Notes: generated from the sequence alone by a model not told the origin. A DNA stretch of 31,334 nt from CAYSGX01 sp964518215 (GCA_964518215.1 CAZFFP010000043.1:1-31334); one strand, 5' to 3'; counted from the stretch's first letter, positions 6,405 to 15,389 are shown. Translations and numbers: made by a program.

Positions 6405-6806
6405 ATGCAAAACCTAATTGTTTACGGAATTACCACGGTTATCTTCTTTGCCCTTGATATGGTCTGGCTCGGATTAATTGCAAAAAATTTCTACCGGCAA
6501 AAGCTGGGCTTTATACTTTCCCCCGAGGTAAACTGGAAAGCGGCCATTGTTTTCTATCTTTTGTATATCGGTGGCATTTTATTTTTCGCGGTATTGCCTT
6601 CCTTAAAAGAACAGCAATGGCAAACCGCCTTACTGAACGGTGCCATATTGGGCATGCTCTGTTACGCTACCTACGACCTTACGAATATGGCAACTATCAA
6701 AAACTGGCCTTTATCCATTGTGATAGTAGATATAATTTGGGGCACAGTACTTACAGGAAGCTGCGCAGTGATTTCATACTTTATCGCGGCAAAATTTTTA
6801 GCTTAA
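6405..6806 (+). CDS. DUF2177-family membrane protein
   Basis: 133 residues with four predicted membrane helices at roughly 4-24, 45-63, 75-95 and 105-130. Recognisable family features are the first helix with F-A-L-D-M-V-W-L-G and the block C-Y-A-T-Y-D-L-T-N-M-A-T followed by W-P-L-S-I-V-I-V-D-I-I-W-G-T, diagnostic of the DUF2177 family of small inner-membrane proteins. The biochemical role is unknown. The gene follows the unknown 106-residue ORF after 130 bp and converges on the integrase gene at 6854. Confidence 0.88.
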   Translation: MQNLIVYGITTVIFFALDMVWLGLIAKNFYRQKLGFILSPEVNWKAAIVFYLLYIGGILFFAVLPSLKEQQWQTALLNGAILGMLCYATYDLTNMATIKNWPLSIVIVDIIWGTVLTGSCAVISYFIAAKFLA

Positions 6807-6853
6807 AATAGCTGCCTGTAAAAAAAATCAACCCGCGTCATCCGAAAGATTCA

Positions 6854-8071
6854 TTACTCTCCCACCACTTTTAACAATGCCTCATCCGTATCCTTATGGA
6901 TGAAGTTACCCTGATACACGGCAGTGGTGATCATGGATTTATGCCGGTAAAGTTTCTGGAGCATAGGAATCGGAATCCTGTCTCCGGCAATATTCCCGAA
7001 CGTATGCCTGGCTATGTGACTGGAAATATTCTTTTCGAGCCCTGCTAACACCGCGATTTGTTTCAGCCTCTTGTTAATCTGCGATTGCGCGCTGTTAATC
7101 TTGCGCTGTAAATCGACAGGATCAGAAACATCCGCCTGTTTGAGATAGGGAAACACAAAATCCGAAGGGGACTTGCGGTCTTTTCGGTAATAACTTAAAA
7201 TCTCCCTGGCCTTTTCGGGAATCGAGATAGAAACATTCGCGCGGGTTTTACCCATCTGATACAACAGTCTGCCCGGATCCACATCCTTCCATCTGAGAGT
7301 CAGCAGGTCCCCGATGCGCATCCCTGCAAAATTGAAGGAGATGATAAACGTGTTGCGGGCATGCCATTGGGGAGACCCTTCAGCAAGCGGCAGTTTTTCG
7401 ATAGCATCGAGCTCCTGCTTTTCGAGTCCGATCTTTTGCGATTCCACCTGGCAAATCTGCACCTTGTTTTTACCGCCAAAGGGATAGATGTCCCTGCTAA
7501 TGAGTTCTTCCGCGATGGCACGATTGAAAAGCGTGCGGATCATGATGAGATGATTGTTGATGCTTTTCTCGCTGCAATCCTTCGCGCGCATGTGAGTTTT
7601 GAAGAGGTTCAGGAAGGACACGCTGATTTCATGGAAATACAGAACTCTGTTTTTATGAAAGCGCAGGAGGTTTCTCCGCCTGGAAGTTTCAGAATTAGCC
7701 TGATTGATTTTCCCCTCCTGTTGAAGCCGCCCGATATACTCCATGGAAAAATCACTAAACGCCATCGACTTATTCTGGAGGCGGATGCGTTTTTCGACCT
7801 GATCAATGGTAAACGCCCCGGCCTGTCGTTCCATTTCAAGGACAGTATTTTCGGCTTCGAGGAACTTCTGCTTGAGCAGCAGGTTCAGTCTCCGGGCAGT
7901 CGGGTAGGAGGGCAACACCATTTGGGCGTTTTCATCCCAGAACTCCTCTCTTAACGAACGGCCTGTAAAAAAATATTTCGCTTTGCGGTCTTTAATCACC
8001 CGCACCGCCAGGGGGTATTTTCCATCACCGATTTTTTTGCTTTTATAAAGCACTATCTTTACAGTAGCCAT
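6854..8071 (-). CDS. Tyrosine recombinase / integrase of a Bacteroidota mobile element
   Basis: 405 residues, in the order typical of conjugative-transposon and genomic-island integrases: an N-terminal arm-type DNA-binding domain (1-85, opening with M-A-T-V-K-I-V-L-Y-K and a later K-Y-F-F-T-G-R), a SAM-like core-binding domain (about 100-205) and a catalytic domain. Catalytic residues are Arg252 (AGMRIGDLL), Lys275 (GKTRANV), His352 and Arg355 (SHIARHT), His377 (LYRHKSM) and Tyr386 (AVYQGNF). The usual L-G-H before the last histidine is Y-R-H, and Y-x-H after the nucleophile is Y-Q-G, small departures that need not affect activity. GC content looks higher than in the flanks. Its start faces a tRNA-like attachment scar about 175 bp away, so it is probably the integrase of the island that ends there. 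It is unrelated in domain layout to the array-linked recombinase. Confidence 0.93.
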   Translation of the reverse strand: MATVKIVLYKSKKIGDGKYPLAVRVIKDRKAKYFFTGRSLREEFWDENAQMVLPSYPTARRLNLLLKQKFLEAENTVLEMERQAGAFTIDQVEKRIRLQNKSMAFSDFSMEYIGRLQQEGKINQANSETSRRRNLLRFHKNRVLYFHEISVSFLNLFKTHMRAKDCSEKSINNHLIMIRTLFNRAIAEELISRDIYPFGGKNKVQICQVESQKIGLEKQELDAIEKLPLAEGSPQWHARNTFIISFNFAGMRIGDLLTLRWKDVDPGRLLYQMGKTRANVSISIPEKAREILSYYRKDRKSPSDFVFPYLKQADVSDPVDLQRKINSAQSQINKRLKQIAVLAGLEKNISSHIARHTFGNIAGDRIPIPMLQKLYRHKSMITTAVYQGNFIHKDTDEALLKVVGE

Positions 8072-8244
8072 GAAAAAAAAATTGAGTTTTCAGGTACAAA
8101 AATACGGCAAAAGGTTTAAACATGGTTTAAACATTTTGCGACCTTAGACGATGCTTAACGAACTTAAACGATTTATAACTGATTGATTATTAACTAAATG
8201 ACGATTTTACTGGAGTCGCAAAAGTGCGGAAAAAGGCGTAGATA

Positions 8245-8295
8245 TTTGGGCTCACCACCCAAAGGTCGCAAGTTCGAGTCTTGCCCCCGCTACTA
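8245..8295 (+). other. 3' half of an initiator-tRNA-like gene (probable attachment site)
   Basis: The sequence has a 5-bp anticodon stem with the three G:C pairs characteristic of initiator tRNA (TTGGG CTCACCA CCCAA), a five-base variable region AGGTC, a T-arm GCAAG-TTCGAGT-CTTGC, and a 3' acceptor strand CCCCGCT followed by ACTA. The D-arm and the 5' acceptor strand (expected near AGCGGGG) are absent upstream, so this is not a complete tRNA. The anticodon loop reads CTCACCA where initiator tRNA has CTCATAA. Integrases often recombine within tRNA genes and leave such 3' copies. The loop mismatch falls where a crossover overlap would lie. Confidence 0.75.
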
Positions 8296-8300
8296 AAAAA

Positions 8301-8330
8301 AGCGACACCGTAAAAAGTGTCGCTTTTTTA
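8301..8330 (+). terminator. Intrinsic terminator after the tRNA fragment
   Basis: A perfect 8-bp stem AGCGACAC / GTGTCGCT (8301-8308, 8317-8324) with an 8-base loop, flanked by an A-run on the left and a T-run on the right, so it could work in both directions. It presumably ended the original tRNA transcript. It lies only 11 bp before the era start codon. Confidence 0.85.
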
Positions 8331-8341
8331 TTTTTTATAAA

Positions 8342-9226
8342 ATGAATCATAAAGCAGGTTTTGTAAGTATTATCGGTCGCCCAAATGTGGGAAAGTCCAC
8401 GCTGATGAATCAGTGGCTGGGCGAAAAGTTGTCTATTGTTTCGCCAAAAGCACAGACTACCCGCCACCGCGTGTTGGGCATTTTTAATGATGACGTGCAT
8501 CAAATAGTGTTTTCAGACACTCCGGGAATAATTTTCGACCCCGCCAACGAGTTGCATATTTCTATGAATAAAGCTGTGGAAGATTCGCTCGAAGATGCCG
8601 ATGTGTTGATATACCTTGCCGAATTTGGCGAAAAGCCCGAAAGCTTACTTCCTATTTTCGAAAAATTTAAAAACATCAATACCCACAAAGTATTGATTTT
8701 AAATAAAAGCGATTTGCTTAAGAACAGCGAAGAAGCCATGCAGAAACTGCGAGAATGGGAATCGCTTAAGATTTTCGACCGCATATTCCCGGTTTCGGCT
8801 TTATATGGCGCCAACACCAACGATGTGCTGCTTTATTTGTGTTCTGTGCTGCCCGATAATCCGCCTTATTATCCCAAAGACCAACTCACCGACCGCAATT
8901 TGCGATTTTTTGTTGCGGAAATTATCAGAGAAAAAATACTTCTTTTCTATCATAAAGAAATTCCCTATTCGGTGCAGGTGGAAATTGATGAATACAAAGA
9001 ACAAAAAGATATTGATCGTATTCGCGCCATTATTTATACCGAAAGAGAATCGCAAAAAAACATTCTGATTGGAAAAGGTGGTGAAGCTTTGAAAAAAGTA
9101 GGGGTAGAGGCGCGCAAAGACATTGAAAGGCTCATTGATAAACACGTATATCTGGAGCTGCATATTAAAATAAAAGACAAGTGGCGCAACGACCCGAATT
9201 TACTAAAACGTTTTGGGTATAAATGA
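8342..9226 (+). CDS. era: GTPase Era
   Basis: 294 residues, the usual length. The GTPase domain shows G1 GRPNVGKST (12-20), G3 DTPG, G4 NKSD (about 120-123) and a G5-like VSAL segment. The C-terminal KH domain carries I-L-I-G-K-G-G-E-A-L-K-K-V-G near residues 240-253. Era binds the 3' end of 16S rRNA and helps 30S maturation, coupling ribosome assembly to the cell cycle. The start is fixed by the family opening (M-x-H-K-A-G-F-V). The gene begins directly after the terminator of the tRNA remnant, with no room for a promoter between them, so transcription must start within or upstream of that terminator. It is the first clearly core gene right of the accessory region. Confidence 0.97.
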   Translation: MNHKAGFVSIIGRPNVGKSTLMNQWLGEKLSIVSPKAQTTRHRVLGIFNDDVHQIVFSDTPGIIFDPANELHISMNKAVEDSLEDADVLIYLAEFGEKPESLLPIFEKFKNINTHKVLILNKSDLLKNSEEAMQKLREWESLKIFDRIFPVSALYGANTNDVLLYLCSVLPDNPPYYPKDQLTDRNLRFFVAEIIREKILLFYHKEIPYSVQVEIDEYKEQKDIDRIRAIIYTERESQKNILIGKGGEALKKVGVEARKDIERLIDKHVYLELHIKIKDKWRNDPNLLKRFGYK

Positions 9227-9292
9227 TTTTGACAATAAGTATGGAATAGGTGTTTGCCGCATTGTTAAATTTTATCTGCTGAATTTTTTGCC

Positions 9293-9859
9293 TTGATAAT
9301 TCTAATAGATAACTACGATTCGTTTACCTATAATCTGTTCGACTGTTTACAACAGCTTCATGCAGATGTCGGGGTATTTCGCAACGATGAAATTTCGATA
9401 AACCAAATAGAGCAATTGCACCCAAAGGCAATTGTTATTTCGCCCGGACCCAAAACGCCCAAAGAAGCAGGAATCACCGGGAGTGTTTTAGAACAATTTC
9501 ATGAGCGCCTTCCGATACTTGGAATATGTCTGGGCTTTCAGGCTATTGGCGAGTTGTTCGGGGCGCAATTAGTCAGAGCGGCATATCCGATGCACGGAAA
9601 AACCTCTCCGGTATTTCATCAACAAGATTCGTTGTTTGAAAAAATTCCAAACCCTTTTGTTGCCATGCGCTATCATTCGCTGCAATTACAAAATATTAAT
9701 TCTGAAGTTTTAGAAATTATCGCTCAAACGGAAGACCACATTCCCATGGCTCTGAAACACAAAAAGCTGCCGCTGTATGGATTACAATTTCACCCCGAAT
9801 CAATATTAACCGCTCAGGGTATGCAGATAATGAGCAACTGGGTAAAAATAATTTCCTGA
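9293..9859 (+). CDS. pabA: Glutamine amidotransferase, anthranilate/aminodeoxychorismate synthase component II
   Basis: 188 residues, a complete class I glutamine amidotransferase with nucleophile Cys79 (LGICLGFQAIGE) and catalytic His167 and Glu169 (LQFHPES). It opens I-D-N-Y-D-S-F-T-Y-N-L as TrpG and PabA do. It releases ammonia from glutamine for the chorismate-using partner in tryptophan or folate synthesis. No trp genes and no component I lie nearby, so the choice between TrpG and PabA (or a protein serving both) is open; the symbol is a best guess. Start is TTG at 9293, the only candidate giving the conserved N-terminus; an in-frame stop lies just upstream. Confidence 0.88.
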   Translation: MIILIDNYDSFTYNLFDCLQQLHADVGVFRNDEISINQIEQLHPKAIVISPGPKTPKEAGITGSVLEQFHERLPILGICLGFQAIGELFGAQLVRAAYPMHGKTSPVFHQQDSLFEKIPNPFVAMRYHSLQLQNINSEVLEIIAQTEDHIPMALKHKKLPLYGLQFHPESILTAQGMQIMSNWVKIIS

Positions 9860-9951
9860 TTGTTGTGGTTGATTGTTTCTTCCCAATCATTCAGCATTTA
9901 TTACAGAACTTTACACACCGAAATTTGTCAATACCATAAATCAATTCTCTC

Positions 9952-11619
9952 TTGTCTGCTTCTTTCTCTGCCTTTAATCGTCCGCAAATCATCCAATCGC
10001 TTTCCGAAGAAAATTTTGAACTGCTGGTTATAGGCGGAGGCATCACCGGTGCGGGTATTGCGCTCGATGCAGCCTCGAGAGGCATCAAAACGGCTTTGAT
10101 AGAAAAACACGATTTTGCCTTTGGCACCAGCAGCCGCTCCACCAAATTGATTCATGGCGGATTGCGATACCTCAAACAATTTGAATTTGGTTTGGTACAT
10201 GAAACAGGAACCGAGCGCGCCATTTTGCATAGCAACGCGCCTCATATTGTTTCGCCCGAAAACATGTTGCTTCCGATAGTTGAAAAAGGTTCGCTGGGAA
10301 AATATTCTACTTCGCTCGGCTTGTGGGTGTATGATTTTTTAGCGGGCGTTATAAAATCTGAAAGAAGAGTGATGCTCGGCAAAAAGGCAACACTTCAGGC
10401 AGAACCTCTGTTGCGCAACGATATAGTATTGGGCGGTGGGCTTTACAAAGAATACCGAACCGATGATGCGCGGCTCACCACCGAAGTTTTGAAAACTGCT
10501 GCTCACTATGGCGCTACTATATTGAATTATGCCGAAGCACAATCTTTTGAATATTTTAATGGAAAAATTTCGGCAGCCTTTGTACACGACCATTTGAATG
10601 GAAACAATTTTAAATTAAAAGCAAAAAAAATTGTGAACGCTGCCGGACCTTGGGTGGACGAATTGCGTAAAGCAGACCAATCGCTGAAAGGAAAAAGACT
10701 GCAACTCACCAAGGGTGTGCATTTGGTAGTGCCTTATGAAAAACTTCCGTTGAAACAGGCTGCCTATTTCGATGTGGCAGACGGGCGCATGATGTTCGCC
10801 ATTCCTCGCGAAAAAATAACCTATATCGGCACTACCGACACCGTGTATAGCGAAGACATCAATCAGCCGCAGGTGTCGGAGCAAGATGTGAATTATCTGC
10901 TTCATGCGGTGAATGAAATGTTTCCTTCGGTGCAACTGAACAAAGCCGATATTATTTCCACTTGGGCAGGCTTGCGACCATTGATTCATGAAGACGGAAA
11001 ATCACCTTCTGAGCTTTCGCGCAAAGACGAAATTTTTTACGCCCCTTCGGGTTTGATTTCGATTGCCGGAGGCAAACTGACCGGATACCGCAAAATGGCG
11101 GAACGCGTGGTGAACTCGGTTGCAAAACAATTGCGCAAAGAAACCGGCAACAAATACCCCGCTTCAAAAACCAAAACCATTGTACTGTCGGGTGGTAAGC
11201 TACCCGGAACCGACAGAGATTCCATTTACCATTACAAACAAAAATTAACGGGCGAAGCCGCGCAGGTGCATTTGAGTTTTCAGCAGGTGTCGGATTTGGT
11301 AAATAAATATGGAACCAATACCGAAAAAATTATTGAACGCTCTTATGAACTTACCGACAAAGAAACGGATGCAGACAAAAGAATTTTATTTGCGGAACTC
11401 GACTATGGCATGAACGAAGAAATGGTTACCAACCTCAGCGATTTTCTCATTCGCAGAACCGGCAGATTATATTTCGAGCGCAACTATGTAATGAGTATTT
11501 ATCAATTGCTGAAAGATAAAATTGCACACGACCTTCACTGGAGCGAAACACAAAAAGCTCAACACGACTCCGATTTCAAAAAAGAATATCAAAGTGTGAT
11601 GGGCCTCACAGATGTTTGA
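9952..11619 (+). CDS. glpD: Aerobic glycerol-3-phosphate dehydrogenase
   Basis: 555 residues of an FAD-dependent oxidoreductase. The dinucleotide-binding motif V-I-G-G-G-I-T-G-A-G-I-A-L-D-A-A-S-R-G lies near residues 26-44, followed by the GlpD/GlpA signature F-G-T-S-S-R-S-T-K-L-I-H-G-G-L-R-Y-L. T-W-A-G-L-R-P-L and I-A-G-G-K-L-T-G-Y-R-K-M-A belong to the C-terminal part of the FAD domain, and a DAO_C-type helical domain ends the protein. It oxidises glycerol-3-phosphate to dihydroxyacetone phosphate and passes electrons to quinone at the membrane. Start is TTG at 9952, since an in-frame TAA lies 15 bp upstream and no ATG precedes the FAD motif. No glpK or glpF is adjacent. Confidence 0.95.
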   Translation: MSASFSAFNRPQIIQSLSEENFELLVIGGGITGAGIALDAASRGIKTALIEKHDFAFGTSSRSTKLIHGGLRYLKQFEFGLVHETGTERAILHSNAPHIVSPENMLLPIVEKGSLGKYSTSLGLWVYDFLAGVIKSERRVMLGKKATLQAEPLLRNDIVLGGGLYKEYRTDDARLTTEVLKTAAHYGATILNYAEAQSFEYFNGKISAAFVHDHLNGNNFKLKAKKIVNAAGPWVDELRKADQSLKGKRLQLTKGVHLVVPYEKLPLKQAAYFDVADGRMMFAIPREKITYIGTTDTVYSEDINQPQVSEQDVNYLLHAVNEMFPSVQLNKADIISTWAGLRPLIHEDGKSPSELSRKDEIFYAPSGLISIAGGKLTGYRKMAERVVNSVAKQLRKETGNKYPASKTKTIVLSGGKLPGTDRDSIYHYKQKLTGEAAQVHLSFQQVSDLVNKYGTNTEKIIERSYELTDKETDADKRILFAELDYGMNEEMVTNLSDFLIRRTGRLYFERNYVMSIYQLLKDKIAHDLHWSETQKAQHDSDFKKEYQSVMGLTDV

Positions 11620-11733
11620 AGTAACAATGTCGCACTGAATAATGAATCAAGAAAAAAAGTAGTCCCTGAATTACAAAATCGGATTTTATTCATAGCTTTC
11701 AGTTCATTTTCTAAAAAATATTTTCCTTTCGAT

Positions 11734-14418
11734 ATGAAGAAATTTTTCGCTATTACCATTTTTTGCTGCTTTAGTTTTTCATCAGCAATTTTCGCTCAGG
11801 CATGTCCCGGATGTTTAGTTAACCAGGCGGCTTTTCCTCCCAATCCGAGCACACTTGATTTAGGCATCAGCCCCGACACCCTGTATATTATTCAAGGTCA
11901 GGCAACCGATCAAGACATCACTTATCTGATGCCTCAACAAGCAGTTTCTTCGGGCATTACCGCCACTGTAAATGAAGTTAAGATTTTGGGAGTCAGCGGC
12001 ATTCCTGTAGGTTTAAATTGGACTTGCGACCAATTCAATAATAACTGTACCTACAATCCGCAGCAAAACCGTTGGGGCTGTGTGAAAATTTGCGGCACAA
12101 CTTTCGACCCTCCGGGCACTTATGTGGTGAATGTAAATGTATTGGGAACCGGTTGTGCAGGAAGCATTTGCGAATCTCAACTGAATGTGATTCCATTTGT
12201 AGTAATCATCGAAAGAGACCCCAATGCCGGATGCTCTATTTATTACGGATTTACACAAGACCGTGTGTGCGACAGTTCTAATGTTACTTATATCGCCACC
12301 CTGAACAGCTCTAACCCTGCGGTGTTCCCGCTCGAATATGTTTGGGATTTTGACAATGGAAATACAGCCACAGGCAAAACTCCCCCGGCTGAATTTTATG
12401 GTGCGCCCGGAACTTATACGCCCACACTTACTATAAATACTATGGAATATTATGTGAGTTTTGTAACCGGAACCTCTATAGGTGATTGGTGGTGTGGCGA
12501 TATTGAAGAGCCTTTTTTGGTTACCTGTCAGGGGCAACCCGATTTATTTTTCAAACTCACAACCGGTGGCGCTACCACTACTTCTTCTACTGTAAGCAAT
12601 AGTATTTCTGCCACCTGGAACAACCTGAGCATTCCGCTAGAAAGCCCGGCATTTTCTATCAATTTTTGGGATGAAGATGGCAGGTGCCCGGTGTTTTGTT
12701 CGCCCGATGATGATGGCGGAACAGCCATCATTACCATTAATCAAAATAATGGCAATAATGGGGCAGGAAACTACACTTTCGCCACATCTGCCCCAAGTGG
12801 CGGGGGCGTTACGGGGTCATTAACCATAGGCTTGCGTGTGCGCACATCAGATTCGTGCACCGATACCTTTCAAGTTTTACAAAGCCCTGCAACTCCACTT
12901 ATCAGTAATATTTCTTCCAACTCTAATACAGTTTGCTTTGGCGACTCGGTAATTTTGTTTTCATCTCCGGCAGATGAATATCGCTGGTATAGAGATTCGG
13001 TTGCATTGGGACTGACCGATTCGTTTATTGTGGCAACGGCTCCCGGAAAATATGTGGTGGAAATAAAAAATATGGGCAGTTCCTGCACTTCAACTTCTGA
13101 TACTTTAGAAATCATTTTCGAACAATTTCCTTTATTTCCAACCATTCAGTTTTCCAATGGCAGTTTAGTGGTTGTTAATCCGCAGAATTATGCTGTGCAA
13201 TGGTTCGATAATGGCGTTGCTATTCCAAATGCCACAGGCAATACTTTAAACGATTTATCGGGCGATGGACCGTTTACCGTTTCCTTAACTTCTGCTGCCG
13301 GTTGCTCCATCACTTCTTCACCATTCATATTGTGTATTGCGGGCGAAGCACAACCCATTTCTATGGATACAGTTCGTTGTTGCGATGAAACACCCAATAG
13401 CTTTAGCGCCTCTGCTACGGGTTTCACTTATGACAGTCAGAGTGTTTTGGCTTGGGGAATTTCTCCGGTTGCTGCCGGGCCGATTGCTTCAGATGCTGAT
13501 GCGCAGGCGGCACAAGCCAATGGAAATGTGTTTTTGGGAAACACCAATGGCACTTTCGATTTTACTTCCTGTGCCAATCAACTTTCAGAAGGCAGATATT
13601 TTCTCACTCCGTTTGTAATTGAAAGTCCGAATTCCGACCCTATTATTTATGATACGCTGAATGGATGCCGTCCGTTAGTTGAAATTTGTCCGGCACTCAC
13701 CGGTGCGAATTGGGAAATTTATCCGCTCATTATTTCATTCCCCGATGGCTCCAGTGTTAACATTAATGATGAATTTACTCAGGGAGGTCCTTTGACTGCT
13801 GCATTATGGAATTTGTTGGGAGGCATTTGTTTGCCTTTATCTGATTTATATCGTGGCGACCCAAACGGCACGTGGACTATTACCATCACCAATACCGGAA
13901 CCGGCACCTTAGATATTGGCGTACCTCCTTTCGATGTGGTAGTAGATGCCGACAGTTGTTCTTTGCTGAATGGCACCGACCAGATAGTGCCTATAGGCGC
14001 TATTTCAGAAACGATTCAACCAGGGCAAACAAAAGTGTTGAATTTGGAAATTCCCTCATTACCTGCAAACTTTCCTTCCATCAACCCCGATTGTGCCACC
14101 TTTGGCACTCCGATAGAGTTTTTTTTCAAAGGCTGTCCTAACAGTATAGCTGAGAAAATTTTTTCACTTCAATCGCTGAATGTGTTCCCCAACCCCAATA
14201 CCGGCAGATTTAATATTGCTTTCGAAACTACACAGACAGAAGATGTAGAACTCACAGTATTTAACAATTTAGGCCAGATAGTATGGAATAAAAACATTCA
14301 GAATGTTTCAGGAAAATATGTTGCTGAAACCGATATGTCAGGAATTTCATCAGGAATTTATCAGGTGCATTTGAGGGCAGGAAAAGAGCATATGAGCCGC
14401 AGAGTAATGATTCAATGA
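11734..14418 (+). CDS. Large secreted Type IX cargo protein with PKD/Ig-like modules
   Basis: 894 residues. A signal peptide (MKKFFAITIFCCFSFSSAIF then A-Q) is followed by a Cys-rich N-terminal domain (about 22-165) related to the two next genes. A PKD-like module sits near 200-240 (Y-V-W-D-F-D-N-G-N ... P-G-T-Y-T-P-T-L-T-I), an Ig-like module near 390-460 (C-F-G-D-S-V-I-L ... Y-R-W-Y-R-D-S), and a beta-rich region near 640-760 contains N-G-T-W-T-I-T-I-T-N-T-G-T-G, like the end of proprotein-convertase P domains. The last ~80 residues are a Type A sorting domain (L-N-V-F-P-N-P-N-T-G-R-F ... G-I-Y-Q-V-H-L-R). It should be exported by Sec and then Type IX secretion to the surface. The substrate is unknown; adhesion or matrix roles are usual for this architecture. 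Confidence 0.85.
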   Translation: MKKFFAITIFCCFSFSSAIFAQACPGCLVNQAAFPPNPSTLDLGISPDTLYIIQGQATDQDITYLMPQQAVSSGITATVNEVKILGVSGIPVGLNWTCDQFNNNCTYNPQQNRWGCVKICGTTFDPPGTYVVNVNVLGTGCAGSICESQLNVIPFVVIIERDPNAGCSIYYGFTQDRVCDSSNVTYIATLNSSNPAVFPLEYVWDFDNGNTATGKTPPAEFYGAPGTYTPTLTINTMEYYVSFVTGTSIGDWWCGDIEEPFLVTCQGQPDLFFKLTTGGATTTSSTVSNSISATWNNLSIPLESPAFSINFWDEDGRCPVFCSPDDDGGTAIITINQNNGNNGAGNYTFATSAPSGGGVTGSLTIGLRVRTSDSCTDTFQVLQSPATPLISNISSNSNTVCFGDSVILFSSPADEYRWYRDSVALGLTDSFIVATAPGKYVVEIKNMGSSCTSTSDTLEIIFEQFPLFPTIQFSNGSLVVVNPQNYAVQWFDNGVAIPNATGNTLNDLSGDGPFTVSLTSAAGCSITSSPFILCIAGEAQPISMDTVRCCDETPNSFSASATGFTYDSQSVLAWGISPVAAGPIASDADAQAAQANGNVFLGNTNGTFDFTSCANQLSEGRYFLTPFVIESPNSDPIIYDTLNGCRPLVEICPALTGANWEIYPLIISFPDGSSVNINDEFTQGGPLTAALWNLLGGICLPLSDLYRGDPNGTWTITITNTGTGTLDIGVPPFDVVVDADSCSLLNGTDQIVPIGAISETIQPGQTKVLNLEIPSLPANFPSINPDCATFGTPIEFFFKGCPNSIAEKIFSLQSLNVFPNPNTGRFNIAFETTQTEDVELTVFNNLGQIVWNKNIQNVSGKYVAETDMSGISSGIYQVHLRAGKEHMSRRVMIQ

Positions 14419-14518
14419 AGAGAAAAGAATTTTTAAAAAATGATTTTACATGGTTATTTCAATGTTTTTATGCTTAATTTTAGGTCAAATTTTTCCAACT
14501 AAATCAAAAACAACTACA

Positions 14519-15331
14519 ATGAAAAAATTAAAAATGTTCTTTGCATCAACACTTGTTATGTGTTTGATGTTTATTGCCAACTCTGCCAATGCTCAATGTG
14601 TCATTGTTCCACAAGACTCTTCAGGGTTAGACCCTAACTGGACTGATTTGCCATGTATTGTTCAGGGACAGGCATACAGCGAAGTAATTAATCTGAAAAA
14701 TTTCGGAAGTGTGAGCGGCATCACCGTTGAGTGGCTGAGAGTAGATAGCATTACCAATGCTCCTGCCGGCATTTCTTGGGCGATGAATGTTCCTTCAGGC
14801 AACCAACCCAATACGCTTTTAACCAACGAAGATGGCTGTATTGCCGTTACCGGCACTACCAATGAGCCTCGCGGTGATTATCAATTAGGATTGTATGTGT
14901 GTGTAAAAATTACTCTTTCCCCCAATCCGCTTTGTGGAGAAGCTAATGCTTTGATTCAGCAAATTGGCGGCATTGTTCCCGGTGCCAGTCTGCCAGATTT
15001 TTCTTACTTTTTGAGAGTCATTGAATCTGGTGAAACTTGCCCTGATTCTTTGGTTTCGAATATCAGAGAACTTTCTTCAGTAACTTCTTTGAATGTATTC
15101 CCTAACCCCATCAGCAACAAAGCAGTAGTAACTTTCAACAGCACCGAAAGCACTAAACTTATTGCCCGCATTATGGATATAGTTGGTAAAGAAGTTTACA
15201 GCGAAAACGTAACCGTAGTTCCCGGCACCAACAGAGTGGAAATTGCTAAAGGCAATATTGCTCCCGGTGTTTATTTGTTTACGCTTTCTGATGGTAAAAG
15301 CACTGCTACCAAGCGCGTGATTTTTGAATAA
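14519..15331 (+). CDS. Secreted Type IX cargo protein, paralogue 1
   Basis: 270 residues from ATG at 14519. A longer frame from 14450 is possible, but the inner ATG begins an ideal signal peptide (M-K-K-L-K-M-F-F-A-S, ending A-N-A-Q-C). The mature part is one domain of about 150 residues with N-F-G-S-V-S-G ... W-L-R-V-D-S-I ... N-V-P-S-G-N-Q-P-N-T-L-L-T ... G-C-I-A-V-T-G-T-T, followed by a sorting domain (L-N-V-F-P-N-P-I-S-N-K ... G-V-Y-L-F-T-L-S-D-G-K). It aligns closely with the next gene and more loosely with the N-terminal domain of the previous one. Likely extracellular; function unknown. Confidence 0.85.
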   Translation: MKKLKMFFASTLVMCLMFIANSANAQCVIVPQDSSGLDPNWTDLPCIVQGQAYSEVINLKNFGSVSGITVEWLRVDSITNAPAGISWAMNVPSGNQPNTLLTNEDGCIAVTGTTNEPRGDYQLGLYVCVKITLSPNPLCGEANALIQQIGGIVPGASLPDFSYFLRVIESGETCPDSLVSNIRELSSVTSLNVFPNPISNKAVVTFNSTESTKLIARIMDIVGKEVYSENVTVVPGTNRVEIAKGNIAPGVYLFTLSDGKSTATKRVIFE

Positions 15332-15357
15332 TACAGAATAGAAAATAATTCATTTTG

Positions 15358-15389
15358 AAAGCCCCGATAGTTTTTGTCGGGGCTTTTTT
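15358..15389 (+). terminator. Intrinsic terminator between the two paralogues
   Basis: A 10-bp perfect stem AAAGCCCCGA / TCGGGGCTTT (15358-15367, 15377-15386) with a 9-base loop and a six-T tail. It ends the upstream transcript 30 bp before the next gene's start. Confidence 0.9.

Noticed and set aside
7361..7954. 197-codon plus-strand ORF inside the integrase gene
   Set aside because: Antisense shadow of an integrase with all catalytic residues in place.
8245..8295. A complete tRNA gene
   Set aside because: The D-arm and 5' acceptor strand are missing; only the 3' half can be folded.
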